This document shows positions 25,885-37,991 of a stretch of DNA of 64,000 nucleotides, in pieces; position 1 is the stretch's first letter; every line of letters starts with the position of its first letter. The translations under genes and the position numbers were made by a program. This DNA is from Nannobrachium achirus (taxonomy: Eukaryota; Chordata; Actinopteri; Myctophiformes; Myctophidae): assembly GCA_963921795.1 (NCBI GenBank), contig OY997640.1, positions 49,324,050 through 49,388,049 on the forward strand. Reading direction: 5' to 3'. Below the pieces are notes generated by a model, which saw only the letters and a list, made by a program, of their open reading frames with translations, had not been told where the DNA came from and made no database searches.

Positions 25885-26268
25885 ATGTCAAATAAAAAGA
25901 AGAAAGACGAGTGGCAGAAGGTCACTGCTGCATTCAATACTAAAGTTCAGAGCTGCATGCGCAGATTAGAAGAAAATAAAGTGAGGAGGGAGGCCAGAAA
26001 GCGTATTGGCGTGCATACTGGCGTGCACAGAATGAGAATCAGCCACTGGAGGAGGAGAGGCCAGTCCAGTCTCTTCACTCCCCCAGTGCACGGCTGGGGC
26101 TGGTATCCTTGGACAAACGGCTGTTTGCGGAAATGTCACAGACATCAGATTAGATTGTTCTCAATGTCCAGCAATACAGTGCCACAGCAGGCACTGTGTG
26201 CGCCACAGTTGTGCAGGTTCATCACACGCTTATATAGTTTTCTTTATTTTAGACTGATGTACCGGTAG
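25885..26268 (+). other. open frame of 127 codons, unidentified
   Basis: Starts MSNKKKKDEWQKVTAAFNTK and continues with basic residues (RREARKRIG). The tryptophan-led lysine-rich beginning faintly recalls the Myb/SANT-like domain next to Harbinger transposases, but the spacing of further aromatic residues is wrong and the rest looks random. Probably a transposon relic or chance. Confidence 0.2.
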
Positions 26269-26329
26269 GTAATTCGATGCAACACCAATTTGGAACTCCT
26301 GGAATGCCACTCTCCACTCTTGCCTCCAC

Positions 26330-26590
26330 TATCCTAGTCTGCAAACCAGACAAATCAGCAGGTGAAAAAATAATTACAAAAATAATAAGATTTTAGCTAG
26401 CCCTGCTCAGTTGTGATTGGATTTCGCTGCCCCCGGAGTTGTGGGGAACCAATCAGGGCCCAGTAAGCAAATATGGGGCAGGATTATCACCAGAGGCATG
26501 TTTTAATCCGCCCCTTGGAAAAACAAGTTCCACACAGAGATTCCAGACTAATATCTACTCCGTGATATTAGTCTGGCCATGCCAGGCTAT
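26330..26590. mobile_element. MITE with TAGTCTGG hairpin
   Basis: CCAGACTAATATC and GATATTAGTCTGG (about 26543-26575) form a perfect 13-bp stem around TACTCCGT; TAGTCTGCAAACCAGAC at 26336 is a related end. Two ACCAATCAG/TGATTGG motifs lie between. Confidence 0.5.
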
Positions 26591-26972
26591 TCATATCCAG
26601 CATCAGGGTCTGGGAATAGGCAGTGTTGTTGGCTCCACTGTCATGCTGCAGTTTGTCCATTGGTGGTGGTGCCCAGCCCACTTCCCCACCAAGCTGTTTC
26701 TTGGGTTGGTTCCCACAGTATCAGTGGGCTGCGATATGGCAGCCTCATACTTCTCTCTCTGACCTTGTCAGCTGTCTCCTGAGGTCATCTCCCATCTCAG
26801 ATTTCCACCTCATCCCGTATAAGCCATTCCAAGAAAGTGCCCTCTGGAACTTCAAATGTACACGTGTACCACCAATGTATACTGTATGTGCACACTCTCT
26901 GAGTTAAATTAACACTGAGGCTTTTACAGTGTAGTGAAATGGTGATTGAAAAACATAATTTATATCAAATGG

Positions 26973-27040
26973 GGGTCCGTGGCCTAATAATACATATTAA
27001 ACTAGGGGTCCTTGAAATTAAAAAAGGTTGAGAATCGCTG
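26973..27040. mobile_element. hAT MITE right-end fragment
   Basis: GGGGGTCCGTGGCCTAATAA, GGGGTCCTTGAAATTAAA and GGTTGAGAATCGCTG match right ends of the hAT copies at 7690 and 11535. Confidence 0.6.
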
Positions 27041-28017
27041 ATGTAGATAATTGGGGAGCTCCCATAATTATAAGTTTACATTTTTGAGAAATTAATTATG
27101 TGCACCAACGGGGAAAAAGTGTACTTGGCAATCTTTTACAAAATACATTAATGTTACAGTGAACTTTTATTGGACCCAAACAAATCATAACCACAATCAC
27201 ACCTCCAGGTCATGGATCAACACAAATAATGTTTCTATTGCCTCTTTTTCTCACTTGCAAGGTCTCGTTTTTCTCTTCCTTCTCCTTCCCTTTCTTCTCC
27301 CTCTTCAGTGGGGTCAGGCAGTGGTCACAGCAAAGGAAAAAAAAAGATGACTTGATCTACTTATTTCAACTGTCATCTCTGATGTCTTCAGCAGTGGAGA
27401 TCCATGTCAAGGCTTGTCTGACTTCAACTTTCCATCAATCACCCAGCCGACACTTGAAATGGATCCCGCTCACAGCTAGGTGCGGTTAACAGTTAACAGA
27501 TATAATGCATCCTGACAGAGATAAGGACGTGAAAGGCTTGGAGACTGCGCTCAGACAGTTACAGTGGGGAGAAGAGCTGTAGGAATGGAAAAGGCCTGTC
27601 CTTACTTTCAGAGCAAATGGAAGCGGCTTAATTAGAGTACTGTCCATCTTTCTCCGTCAAAGATCATTCTAACCTTTCAGCCCTGGTGATGATGACCCCT
27701 GCTTGATGAGGTGAGAACACTGTGGACAATTCGGCTTTTGGAATCATGTCAATGTATCACATTAGCTGCTCATTCCTGTCATCTTCCTCTAAGCCTATAT
27801 GCATGTGGTTATTGAACTACTGAGGCAGGTCAGGGACACATCTTTTGCTCTTTTCAAGTGGATCTTGTGTGTGTGTGTGTGTGTGTGTGGGGAAAAAGAC
27901 ATTGGTGATTACCTGTGGGGGTGAGACAAGTAAATTCAATTCTGCCTCCCACATTTGATCCTTGCTTCGGGCCATGTGTCCATCAACACATGTGAACAAG
28001 ACACTGATGCCCTACTG

Positions 28018-28161
28018 CAGTGGTCCTCAAAGTGGATTCCAGAGACTCTGAGGGGTTCCTTTAGGGGGGTCTAAATTGACCCATGCAAGTCTGTAACTCT
28101 GACAGTGTACAAATGTCAGAGTTTAAGGGGAGACCTTAATGTGAAAGTTTGAGAAACACTG
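28018..28161. mobile_element. short hAT MITE beside the third inpp4b exon
   Basis: CAGTGGTCCTCAAAGTGG and AGTTTGAGAAACACTG ends; flanks CCCTACTG (28010-28017) and CCCTGCTG (28162-28169) differ at one base. Only 144 bp, and 72 bp from the exon's donor side. Confidence 0.85.
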
Positions 28162-28233
28162 CCCTGCTGTATCTGCTCTGGATCAGGTCACAAAAGGCTA
28201 AAATGTCACATCAACATCTCAATATTATGATAC

Positions 28234-28338
28234 CTGTTTTTCTGGGGCACGTCACTCTCATCCGCTGGGTGTGCAGGTTGATCGGAATGAATTGCAGGGA
28301 CTTCTGGGTTTTACAACAACTTGCTTTGAATGAAGGAC
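28234..28338 (-). CDS. inpp4b: inpp4b internal exon (third)
   Basis: A 105-nt exon with 34 whole codons, [20 protein letters not shown] then [14 protein letters not shown]. Acceptor TTTACTCAG enters in phase 1, completing the glycine begun by the preceding exon (ITG-PSFKAS); donor ACAG|GTATCA leaves in phase 1. The INPP4A equivalent is [29 protein letters not shown], so 'PSFKAS' and 'NLHxQRMRV' are family landmarks; FIPINLH and VTCP favour INPP4B. It lies about 13.3 kb from the exon at 41634 and 9.8 kb from the exon at 18311. It would be missed by an ORF-length filter because it is short and bounded by introns. Confidence 0.9.
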
Positions 28339-28339
28339 C

Positions 28340-30370
28340 TGAGTAAATGAAAACACAAAGCAGAAAGAAAACGTGTCATTGTGCTGCAAAACATAATTGC
28401 ATCGGTAATCGAGTATACAAAGTGTCCAGAGACTAAGACGTTCCTATGATGATAGCTTCTGGTGATGTGTAAAACCCTTACCATCTGCGTTAGCAACACT
28501 GTGGTCTTTCCATACTGCTGTTTTAAGGCTTTTTACAGTTAATTGTCTTTGTTTATGTGCTAATTGTGCAAAGAAGGATATAGATATACTGCATGGAGAG
28601 AGCAAGTGCACAGACAGTGAGATGTAAAGACAGTTTAGCCGACAGCAAGTTTAGTAAATTGGCCTGATGTTCCAATCTTCTCTTCGTTTTTTCCAATGAA
28701 GAAAAACACTCTTGCTGCCATTGAATGTCTGGAGAGTTATTTGATTAACAATTATGTGAGAAAAAGTAATATATGATGAAAAATGTAATCAATGAAAATG
28801 ATATATGTTATGCAAGCAGCCATTAAAAGCTAGACTTACTGTATATCGACACTGTGGGAGCATGCAATCTGTGGTGAGTTATTATGGCAAAGTTCAATGT
28901 TTACAGGTCATGGGTGGGTGAAATGCTCCTTTTCGTGCATGCTCCTTAATATTCTAGTTTCCGTGAATAGAAAGAGTGTCATGGGGCAGCCCTTGCCCTA
29001 TACACTCCAGACAATGATCAGGGACATGGAACACACTTGTCTACAATATGCATTGCACAAGTGTGCTACTACTAATGGTTTTAACTATGTTTATTTATTG
29101 AACTGAAATTGAATTGGTTGTGTGAGTCACCTCTCCCCTCTGCAGCGGCAATCCTGTTGATTGGGAAGTGCTGCAGAGGATATGGGGTGTTTGATTCAAG
29201 AGCAATCTTATTTAAAAATAGATAAATGTGTATATGGGCGCCTGGAAATTCTGTAATTGTGTTGGCCTGGTTTTAGGCCAGTATTGTGAGTTAATTGAAT
29301 AGCCAATTGCTGTTATGTGTTTTGGTATGTCTCACTCCCATATTATAAAAAGGAGCCTGCAGTTGAGTCAGCTAGGGTGGATTCACACTGCAGTCCAATT
29401 GATTTGAACTGTTCCTGAAAACGGTTGCCTGGTCCCCGCTGGCCAGAATTCACATTGGCCAAGATTCTTCCATGCCCAAGTACACGTCATTCATCATTCA
29501 ACTGTAATGGTATTCATGTGCCTCCCGGGGGTGCTGTTGACTATGGGGCTTTGGGAGATTAAAGAATGTCATGCCACAGAAGAAGACTCACTTGTCAGAG
29601 TTTAGAGTGAATAATAAAGTTTGACTGTGTTCCTGATGTTATCTTGAGTTGTAATAATAACAGAACAACAACACACAACCAAAGCAGTGTGTGCTGACTG
29701 TCTTTGAAACATCACAATTTAACGTCGTCTGTAATCATCGCATAACAGTAACATCACTGGTGCATCCTTGGTATCTTAATAGTGACGTCACGGACCAATC
29801 CTTGTTATTTTTATCCTTGCAGAAGCTTCACCACTTCCTTGTTTATGGAACGATAGCTTCACATTGCAGCGCATCGTTCTCGAGGACGCATCAAACGGAC
29901 TCGAGACTACCTCCGGAGGTGGTCTCGGGGCCGGTGCGTTGATCCGTTTCGGAGGACAGTACGCAGGCTTCACACTATCAAAACATCTGCCAAGTAGCCT
30001 CAAGTACGCACCAGAGACCGCAGTATGAATCCGCCATTAGACGTTGATGCACAGGTGAGAGATGCCGCCTGAGTGACACCTGCCAGGGCCCTCTGAAATA
30101 TAGCCTGTTACAGCTTCTTGTGTGTTTAGGTGTTGTCTTCAATTATGTCTGTATTTTGGCCAGTCTTATTTTTCGTCTTTGCCTTTGCCGAGGCTTCACT
30201 GTCTTATTGACTGCACAGGACTGCTGGTTTTGGATTTCCAAGCGGATTTTTTTGTTTGAAAGCTGTGAACAGTGTGCACACACGTGGTGCATCAGCTAGG
30301 CATGGGCGTGCACTTTTTACACAATTGCGCAATTACATGGAAGTCTATGGTAACCATGGCAACGTGGGAC
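28340..30370. other. intron stretch, little recognised
   Basis: Mostly single-copy-looking. A block near 29780-30020 has a CpG-rich inverted motif (GAGACTACCTCCGGAGGTGG palindrome at about 29903) and may be an old element. No exon found. Confidence 0.4.
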
Positions 30371-30453
30371 ATTGAAGAGAAAAAATCATAGCAACATAAG
30401 TGTTAAGCAAGACGAGCAGTCATCACGCAAAAAACCTGTCTGTAGCTGATTAG

Positions 30454-30482
30454 ACCCCCCCCCCCCCCCACCGCCCCCCCAC
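30454..30482. repeat. poly-C tract
   Basis: Run of C interrupted by ACCG; minus-strand G-run could form a quadruplex. Confidence 0.9.
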
Positions 30483-30639
30483 CTTTGCACTTGTAGAACA
30501 TACTTTTTTTTTTCTCTCAATCTCTGCACCTGAGACCAGTGGCTTTTCACTTTTAGACGCTCACATCTCCCACAACAAATGACAATCAATCATTTGCCAA
30601 AGTGCAACGACGAATGAGAACAAAGAAATTGCATCGCGG

Positions 30640-30805
30640 GTTGCAGATCCGGCTCATGTGTGCCTCTAGACCGGATCCCGCTATTCTCCCGCATGTGCAT
30701 TTGCGGGAGCGGTCGGCATTTGCGGGAGCTTTACTGCCACTCGCGGGTGTCCGGGAGAAGACGCTAATTTCCGTGAGACTCCAGCAACTTCCAGGCCAGC
30801 CAGGA
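30640..30805. repeat. repeat with 'cccgcaagtggcac' core, copy 2
   Basis: Reverse-oriented partner of 16500-16672; contains GCATTTGCGGGAGC twice in tandem and TGCCACTCGCGGGTG. Confidence 0.7.
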
Positions 30806-31465
30806 GAGGTATCAAGTATATAGAGTACTGTTTAGAATCTTTGCATCATATGCAGGTGGATAATATAGGTGTGTGTACATAACATGCCAGCATGAGGCGC
30901 AGTACAACAAAAAGTAGCAGCAAGTACTGTGTTCTAGATCGGCTTGTGCAACAAAGAAATGTAAAAAAAAAAAGAAAAAGAAGAGGTAAATCCACCTCAG
31001 GTAAAAAGGTTCACAGTAAATCTGCAAAAGGGAGTAGGAGTGTAAAGGAGGCTAATACAATATACAGCATACGGAGACTAGACCTACACTTGACTAAAAT
31101 GTTTTTAAATGATTCCCAATAAGGTACATGATGTAACATTATGAAAAGTACTTTTGTTGTTTGTTATACAAATCTGAAATGCCCCCTCATCATCCCATTT
31201 AGCATATCCATGCTGCAGACAGCAGCTTCAAAGAAGGCTGTGAGGCTTGAAATAGTTATGAGCTAATGTGGTAGAGAGGTATATATCTGACATGTTCACT
31301 CACATCACACACTTCAATACACATGCTGTATGAAAAGGAGTGTATCCAATCAGCCATCCAAACTATCCAGTAATGTGCAGCATAATCCTCTAAGCATAGG
31401 ATTTTATACCCTCTTCTCCTCAACACACACACGCATGCACTATGCACTATGCACGCATGCACGCA

Positions 31466-31497
<32 letters not shown>

Positions 31498-33480
31498 CAC
31501 TTTGTTAAAAACTTCCAATTAAAAACTTTCCTCTTTAAACGAAGTGGAGTCTGTTTGCGGCTTACCATAAATCTCAAAACCACACATTGACACCCCATGT
31601 TAGCGGCACAAATCTCAAATATTTAAATGAAGCCTGTGAGTCTCTCAGAAATGGGGTTAAGCTTTTAAGAACAATAAACAATAACAAAAAAAAACACTCA
31701 TGTTTGCAAATAGGTAATTTGAGTAAACAGTAGGTGGCCGAAAAAGGTACAGATAAGAAGGAAATATCCATCTGAAACTTTTCCATACCACAATTTTGTG
31801 TGGTATTAAACAAACTGTAAAAATAAAAAATACCCCTTTAAGCGTCCATGTCTGAAGCATTATGCTAGACCATGTATGGACATAAAATTGCAGGGTGCAT
31901 TAATTCTGTGTAATTGTGCTACCTTCATCCACAGTTCAAATGAAAAGACATTAAGCCCAACACGTGCAATGTGCCAACACAATGCATTTGTGCTGCCAAG
32001 GAAAACAATGCACTATTTCCACCAATGTAACATTTAGCTGCGTGAAAATGAAAACGTAATGAAGCCACATGTTCCTCAGTGAAGAACATCTGTTGCTCAG
32101 TTCTGCACATTGGGATGACCTTCAACAAATAAGAGATAAGACGAGGCAATACTAGATAAATAATAAAAACACGTCTGATTATTTCCTCTTCCTTGTACAG
32201 TAGGTTAAAATCAAAGTAATCACCTAAATGACATTCACTAGTGAGTATTACTTTCATGTAAGTAACCATTCACAAAAAAAGAAAAGAAAAACGTAACCGC
32301 TAACCTTAACCCCTAGAGCTAAATAAAGGCTGAGCCATTGTTGCCTCACTGCTCCCAACATTGATAGCAAGGCTAACATTGAAGGAGTCTGAGAAGACAC
32401 AGTCTTTCTGTGCAAGGCGAAGCCATTCATAAAGTCAGGTGGGCTAAACTCTGTGGGAGTTCGCCATGGGCTGCGGGGCTCTGGGGACCTGGGCTAATCG
32501 AGCTTACTGACCGCTGTAGGTTAGACGAATTAGCCATATGAAATCCCCATCTGTTTGTCCAGGTGGTATGTTGCTTGATGCCAGCGGTATTGGCCAACAG
32601 CTGTCTAAAAGCAGACAGGGTTACTATCTCTTCATCTCAGCTCTCTGGGGTCGTTTTGTTCAAGACAAAATAAATGAGTGAGCAGACAAGTACAGTTGTA
32701 TGTGTTGTACTGCTACTATGAAATAGACATGGGAAAGCTTTAATGTAGTTGTGAGACAAGGGAGGGACAGCTCTGGAATGATTCTTAACACCACCACCAT
32801 CAACGATGAACATCTGGTCTTCTTGTTCACTTTCTCAGCATCATTTGCTTGTTCTTCCTTCACTGATTCTTTCAGAGGAATAACAACCAGTATGCTACAG
32901 TAAAACATTTGTTCATCCACCTCCCTGGACAAGGACACCCGAGGACAAGCTGAGAGAACCAAACAAGACCAACGACAGCCAGCCACGGCCAGACCGCCAG
33001 TGGCTAGCAACCTTCACGGTGTGCGATGGTGCCCCAGTACCACAGCGGGGTACTTGTTTTAATCAAACAACAGGAGGGTACTGTACAGCGTGGCTGGTTT
33101 TACAGGCACGTGAGAGCTGGAGGACCAGTTGAAATGTGTAATTTCCATGTCCACAGTAATTGTGTGCACTGCACTGATCCACATTATTATGATGTGACAG
33201 AAAGGCAGGGAGGGAAGACAACAGTGCAGAAAAAGTATGAGCAAAATATGAGCAACTGGGGCTTTAATCATTGTACCAGGCTCTGCACACCTGGGCTGTT
33301 ACAATTACCAGTGACATGTCATTATTTTCGATGTCGGCAGTAATAACCTGACAGAGATTGATCTCTCAGCACTGTCCTCTGCCTGTTTATGTTTTTGTTC
33401 TGATACATACTTGCATTTTCCACAGCAGATTTAAAGTACCCAGCCTCAGAAAGGAGCACACATGTTCCGAGTCCCGTCAC
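30806..33480. other. intron stretch, little recognised
   Basis: Contains a (GCAC)/(CA) tract at 31432-31501 and a lone CCCCTTTAA end at 31833 like that of the foldback element at 22715. No exon or RNA gene was supported. Confidence 0.4.
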
Positions 33481-33504
33481 TATGTTATTGCTGTCAGGCA
33501 AATG

Positions 33505-34306
33505 CCTTATTGCGACCGTAGGTCGCATTTACTATCAAACCCTGCACAAAGTGTAAGTCAGTCCGTCAGTCTGTCTGTCACACCTCACACGTCACACTCT
33601 TGCCCTGCTCATATCTCCGCAACCGTTGCCCCGATCCATGCCAAATTTTGCACACACGTTCCTTACCTGCCAAACTACAACCTCCAAGGACCCCCGGAGC
33701 TCCAGGGACCCCCCAGATGTAAAAAATGACCAAATGTGCTAAACTCACCAAATGACCACCCCAACGGGGCTGCTCACGGGGAATTCCCGGGGACCACCCA
33801 CTCCTGGTGCTCCAGAACGGATGCAAAAGTGGTGGCGCCCCCAGTGGAGGACCCCCTACACTGCAGCTCACATAAAATGCCGTAACTCCGGCTAGGAGCG
33901 ACCGGGACAGCCGGGGCCGGTACCTATTCGTCCGCCTTGCCGGCGCGGAGACCCCACCCCTCATTTCTCACATGGCCCACTTCTAGCGCCACCATGAGGC
34001 CGATTCTTGCAAAACACATTTTTGGACACTGCTCCTACAATTTTTGCCCTAAAATCACGCAAATCGGTACACAGTATGTCTACACTCATCCCATCAACAT
34101 GAATCTCTCCCATATAGCGCCACCTCCAGGCCGATTTTTAAAAACACATTTTTGGACACTGCTCCTACAGATTTTGCCCTAAAATCACGAAAATCACTAC
34201 ACAGTATGTCTACACTCATGTCATCAACATGGATCAGGAAGATTTTGGCAAAACACATTTTTGCCCTATTTGTGGAGATAAGTGACCTACGGTCGCTTAT
34301 CTCCCG
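33505..34306. mobile_element. DNA transposon-like element with GCGACCGTAGGTCGC ends
   Basis: The left end holds ATTGCGACCGTAGGTCGCAT and the right end GACCTACGGTCGCTTATC, each nearly self-palindromic and inverted to one another. Inside, a unit of about 123 bp (AAAACACATTTTTGGACACT ... CACAGTATGTCTACACTCAT) is repeated at about 34011, 34141 and, in part, 34250. About 800 bp, no transposase seen; family unknown to me. Confidence 0.65.
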
Positions 34307-34539
34307 ATTAGGGAGTCTTACTGGTACCGCATGTCCAAAACCATTACTTTACAGTACTGTTCTAATGGATCCAATGCAGTTAACAGTCACAAGCTCTTTA
34401 CCGCTTTACAACCACTTAAACCTTTTAGTCATAGATTTTCAAAAACGGCATATCTGCTGTACAAACTTAAAACTTAACTTACGTATCTGCTAATTTAGCT
34501 TTTGCATGCCACTTTCATACGACAAAGTATACAATAGGG

Positions 34540-34974
34540 CAGGGGTCTTCAACGTTTTCAGGCCAAGGACCCCTTAGTTGAGAGAGAGATGAAGCAGGGA
34601 CCCCCAAAACCTGTACATAGATTCCATATAATTTCATTGTTTGACAGCACAATCATCAGTGTGTATGTTTTCAGATATTTAACCACTTGAACCGTCAACA
34701 CTTGACCTTTCACTCTGTACTTAGTCTGCTCTTTTTTCCCCTCTACCCCAAAGCTCTTTGCCGAAAATAGACGATCTACAAGCAGTGCGAGGCGTTGTGA
34801 GCTTGTAGATCTGCTATTTTTGGCTAAAGTTCTCAGAATATGCACACTAGGGTTCAAGTGGTTAATATAAAAGAAAGGAGAAAAAAACTTTTTATCATTC
34901 AAAGATTTGGAGGACCCCCTGTAGTAACTCTGAGGATCCCCTAGGGGTCCCGGACCCCCTGTTGAAGACCCCTG
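34540..34974. mobile_element. hAT MITE, partner of 559-920
   Basis: CAGGGGTCTTCAACG and GTTGAAGACCCCTG ends; flanks CAATAGGG and CAACAGAG match at six of eight. Holds a clean palindrome at 34760-34824 at the same internal place as in 559-920, so the palindrome predates dispersal of this family. Confidence 0.85.
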
Positions 34975-35800
34975 CAACAGAGCATTCCTTTATTCTAAAA
35001 TCAAAGGATGAAATACGGAGATACAAGGTTTCTGCCCGACACTGACGATATGCACAGTCTATAGGCAGCCTGCATTGCTTTTTAACAGAGACACAACACC
35101 ACCTCTCTCTAACGTTGCTGTGGGCTCTGCACAGTCACCTCTGTCAGTATGAGGGGTGATTGACAGTAAACGCTGTGAAGACAAGCTGGCGCGGCGCCCG
35201 ATCGGGCAGACTGGCGCTCCTCTCAGCGCTCCTCTCAGCGCAAAACCGCGCCTAGGCGGGATTTACAGTCCACACCGCTAATTTTGAGGGGGCTGGCAAA
35301 CAATGGGAGAGGAAGGGGATGATTAATTCATGAACGGAACACAGTTATTAGAGCTTCTCTGAGTGTGTGTGCGCCGGGGTCAGCATGTCTCATTAAAAAT
35401 GGATAGAAGGAAAAACACAGCGACTGTTGGACCTGGAGCACGGACAGGGGATTCTGCCTCCACCTCTCCAGGGACAGACTGTCTCCTCCTCCTCTTTCTG
35501 TTCTTATTCTTTCACTGCGCTCTCTCTCCATCTCCCCCCTCTCTCTCTCTCTCTATCGCTTTCCATCTCTCTGTCTTCCTTCATGTTTATTCATGCCCTG
35601 ACGCCTCTCACTTGACACCCGAGGGTCTTTTCTCTTCCTTCGTCCCCAAGCACACCTTTTATTATCACTTTATCTGATTTCATTTCCTCATTGCACTTTG
35701 ACTTGAAGAATTTGGTGGTGTGACCGTCCTTCTCTTAAGCACATCCATTTCAATGTTTAGCTACTTAGGACGCTCACTTCTGCTGCTCTGCATCATGGAC
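34975..35800. other. intron stretch, little recognised
   Basis: Contains a GC-rich patch near 35180-35260 with CTCCTCTCAGCG in tandem and a CT-rich tract at 35518-35575. No gene supported. Confidence 0.4.
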
Positions 35801-36133
35801 GTGCAGAGAATGTTAGAGAGGCAGGGGCCGAAATTTCTTAAAGGGCCCTTTTGGTGAAAATATAGAAAATAGCAGACCTCCAAGCTCGGCTATTTTCTAT
35901 GCTTGGTTTCTACGCAGAGAGGACAATTCTTTCAACATAAGATGCTGCATTCAAGTTCAGGAGAGTTTGGAGAAGGCAATTATCTATGCTGCCTTCAGCT
36001 ATGACATGGAAAGAGGACATTTGCATTTCTTTCACCATAAAAACTGCATTCACGGTCTGGAGAGGGCACTTTTTTACAGAAGGATAAAAGGGCAGGGGCT
36101 CAAGCCCCCTTGATGTCTATGTGTGCACGTGCC
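35801..36133. repeat. dispersed repeat, copy 3 of the three-copy family
   Basis: TGCAGAGAATGTTAGAGAGG to GTGTGCACGTGCC as in 2493-2877; its palindrome (35864-35900) has collapsed to the outer arms only. Confidence 0.85.
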
Positions 36134-36379
36134 ACAACACAGCCTCCTTACCGCCCATTCTTTATCCTGTTTCTTCTTTCCCCCTCACTTTAGTTGCCGA
36201 TTCCTGATTCACTGTGTATTCTGGTCTCTTGCAACCACGTCTCCTTTGATACACATGTTATCAAGGCTGCTTCTTTTCACCGGACAGGGAGGATATAACG
36301 CAGCTACGCACACTTCTTCACTAGTTCCCTTCTGGAACAGCATGACCAACCAGGAGGAGGAGGTCATAATGCGGTGACA

Positions 36380-36510
36380 GGCGTTGCCTTCCCCGCCCGG
36401 GTTCCTTCCCACGTCCAATTGTGTTTGCTCCAACACCCAGCCACCGTGGAGGATTTGAACCCCTATAGTCTCCGGGGTGGTGGGCAGGACCTTTACCACC
36501 TGAGGACCCT
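36380..36510 (-). repeat. tRNA-derived SINE
   Basis: The minus strand has A-box-like CTCAGGTGGTAAAGG and B-box GGGGTTCAAATCC, followed by a tRNA-unrelated body (CACGGTGGCTGGGTGTTGGA). No clean cloverleaf. Confidence 0.65.
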
Positions 36511-36986
36511 CTTACTGCCATTTCATATCTTTGATACAGTTACCCTACCATTTATCTTCATCTATCGCTCCTCTTCATCTATCTCTTCTGTCCTGTTCTC
36601 TATTAGCCACCGCTCCCTAATGCATTCCCACTGGCACTCTACTCTCCCCCTATCTCACACCTTTCTTTTAATCTCATCAGGAATTAATAATTAATCCACG
36701 CCACCAGCTTGGCCTGCCCGGCTAGCCCTGTCGCCTGTCAGCCCCATAAAGCTAATGCATGGGGCTGGATTTGGGGGGGGGGGGGGGTGGAGATTTGGTT
36801 TTGGGGGCTTCGTAGGCGTGTTTACTAACCGCAACTGCGTTTTGCCAAGACCCGCCCTATGTGGGGGCGCTGTCATCGAAAATAGCAGATCTACAAGCTT
36901 TGCGCTGGTTGTAGATCGGCTATGTTTGGAAATAATAATACATTTAAAAGAAAATGTAGGAAACAACAAATAAAAATACTTCATAA

Positions 36987-37110
36987 TGTAGTGAAGCGCA
37001 GGAGCGGGAATCGAACACCACTCTCCCACTCGCCAGTCCAACACCCAAACCACTGTGAGCTCGATTGGCAGGGCGTTTGCGGGTCGGTTTATTGGCTGGG
37101 GCTACAATCA
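36987..37110 (-). repeat. tRNA-like unit, copy 1
   Basis: On the minus strand CAGTGGTTTGGGTG (A-box-like) and GTGTTCGATTCCCG (B box) are followed by CTCCTGCGCTTCAC. Nearly identical to 37236-37370, lacking about 12 bp (CCAATAGAGCTG). Reads as a SINE or tRNA pseudogene duplicated in direct orientation. Confidence 0.65.
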
Positions 37111-37235
37111 CCCCCTCAGTCTTTTGAAGCGCGTCCTCGCGCTTCACACTTCACGCCGCGGACCACCGCACACGACGTCGCTCATGTCCCTCACGCAAGG
37201 ATATCACACTCCTCATCCTGCCGACAACGCCAGAT

Positions 37236-37370
37236 TGTAGTGAAGCGCAGGAGCGGGAATCGAACACCACTCTCCCACTCGCCAGTCCAACACCCAAACC
37301 ACTGTGCCAATAGAGCTGAGCTCGATTGGCTGGGCGTTTGCGGGTCGGTTTATTGGCTGGGGCTACAATA
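37236..37370 (-). repeat. tRNA-like unit, copy 2
   Basis: Direct duplicate of 36987-37110, start to start 249 bp apart, with an extra CCAATAGAGCTG. High identity suggests recent duplication. Confidence 0.65.
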
Positions 37371-37632
37371 ACACTAGGCTACTATAAGTATAATTATGTA
37401 ACATAATACGCCATATTCAAACTATACCAGGGAATGAGGCCGGTACACATTTCCAAGGGCGGCTCTTGGCAAAACGCGGTTGCGGTTAGTAAACCATACG
37501 CGGTTCGTATAGGTGTCTAACGACCAGCTGTATCAGCCACACGAGGCATCTGGCCCACAAGAAGGAGCTTGTGGGGAACCATCAAGGCCTGGTCCCCTGC
37601 TACTCCGTAGCCTCCTCCTGGGAACACGCTCC

Positions 37633-37991
37633 CAGGGGCGTCACAAGGGGGGGGGAAAGTGGGACTGAGTTACTAGGGCCCAAGATATATTTTAAAAATA
37701 GCAGATATACAAGCTCACAGCGTGGCACCGAGTGCCGCGCTGCGAGCTTGTAGGTCTGCTATTTTTGAAAAGTCGTGAAAATGTGTGAAAATCTTTGAAT
37801 ATATGTATTTTTTATGCGAACATTTGTAACTCAAATTTTGCTTCTGGGGGGTCCCTGGAACTAAATATTTCGAGATGGGGTTCTGTGGCCCAGTCTAAAT
37901 GGGTTTAACCCCCTCCCCCTATGAAGAACATTAATGGGGACCCGCAGTGAATCCTTGTACCCAGGGCCCAGAATTTGGTGTGACACCCCTG
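37633..37991. mobile_element. CAGGGG-ended MITE flanked by 40-bp direct repeats
   Basis: Ends CAGGGGCGTCACAA and GGTGTGACACCCCTG; contains the palindrome at 37693-37768. The 40 bp just before it (37593-37632) recur just after it (37992-38030) with few differences. Ends look hAT-like, which would predict only 8 bp. Confidence 0.8.

Larger units (their letters stand above)
36820..37494. mobile_element. composite inverted-repeat element
   Basis: GTTTACTAACCGCAACTGCG at the left is inverted at the right as CGCGGTTGCGGTTAGTAAAC, and pairing continues through TTTTGCCAAGA...CCGCCCT. It encloses a palindrome copy (36878-36927) and two tRNA-like units (36987 and 37236). About 675 bp; flanking duplication unclear. 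Confidence 0.75.

Noticed and set aside
26439-26907. Overlapping plus-strand frames of 67-107 codons
   Set aside because: Three frames open together across MITE-like sequence, with no conserved domain; treated as chance.
29788-30003. Open frame on the minus strand with proline-rich stretch
   Set aside because: Short, no recognised domain, and overlaps a palindromic CpG-rich patch.
37236-37370. Functional tRNA gene pair
   Set aside because: The duplicated units have promoter boxes but no convincing cloverleaf, and they sit inside a transposon-like element.
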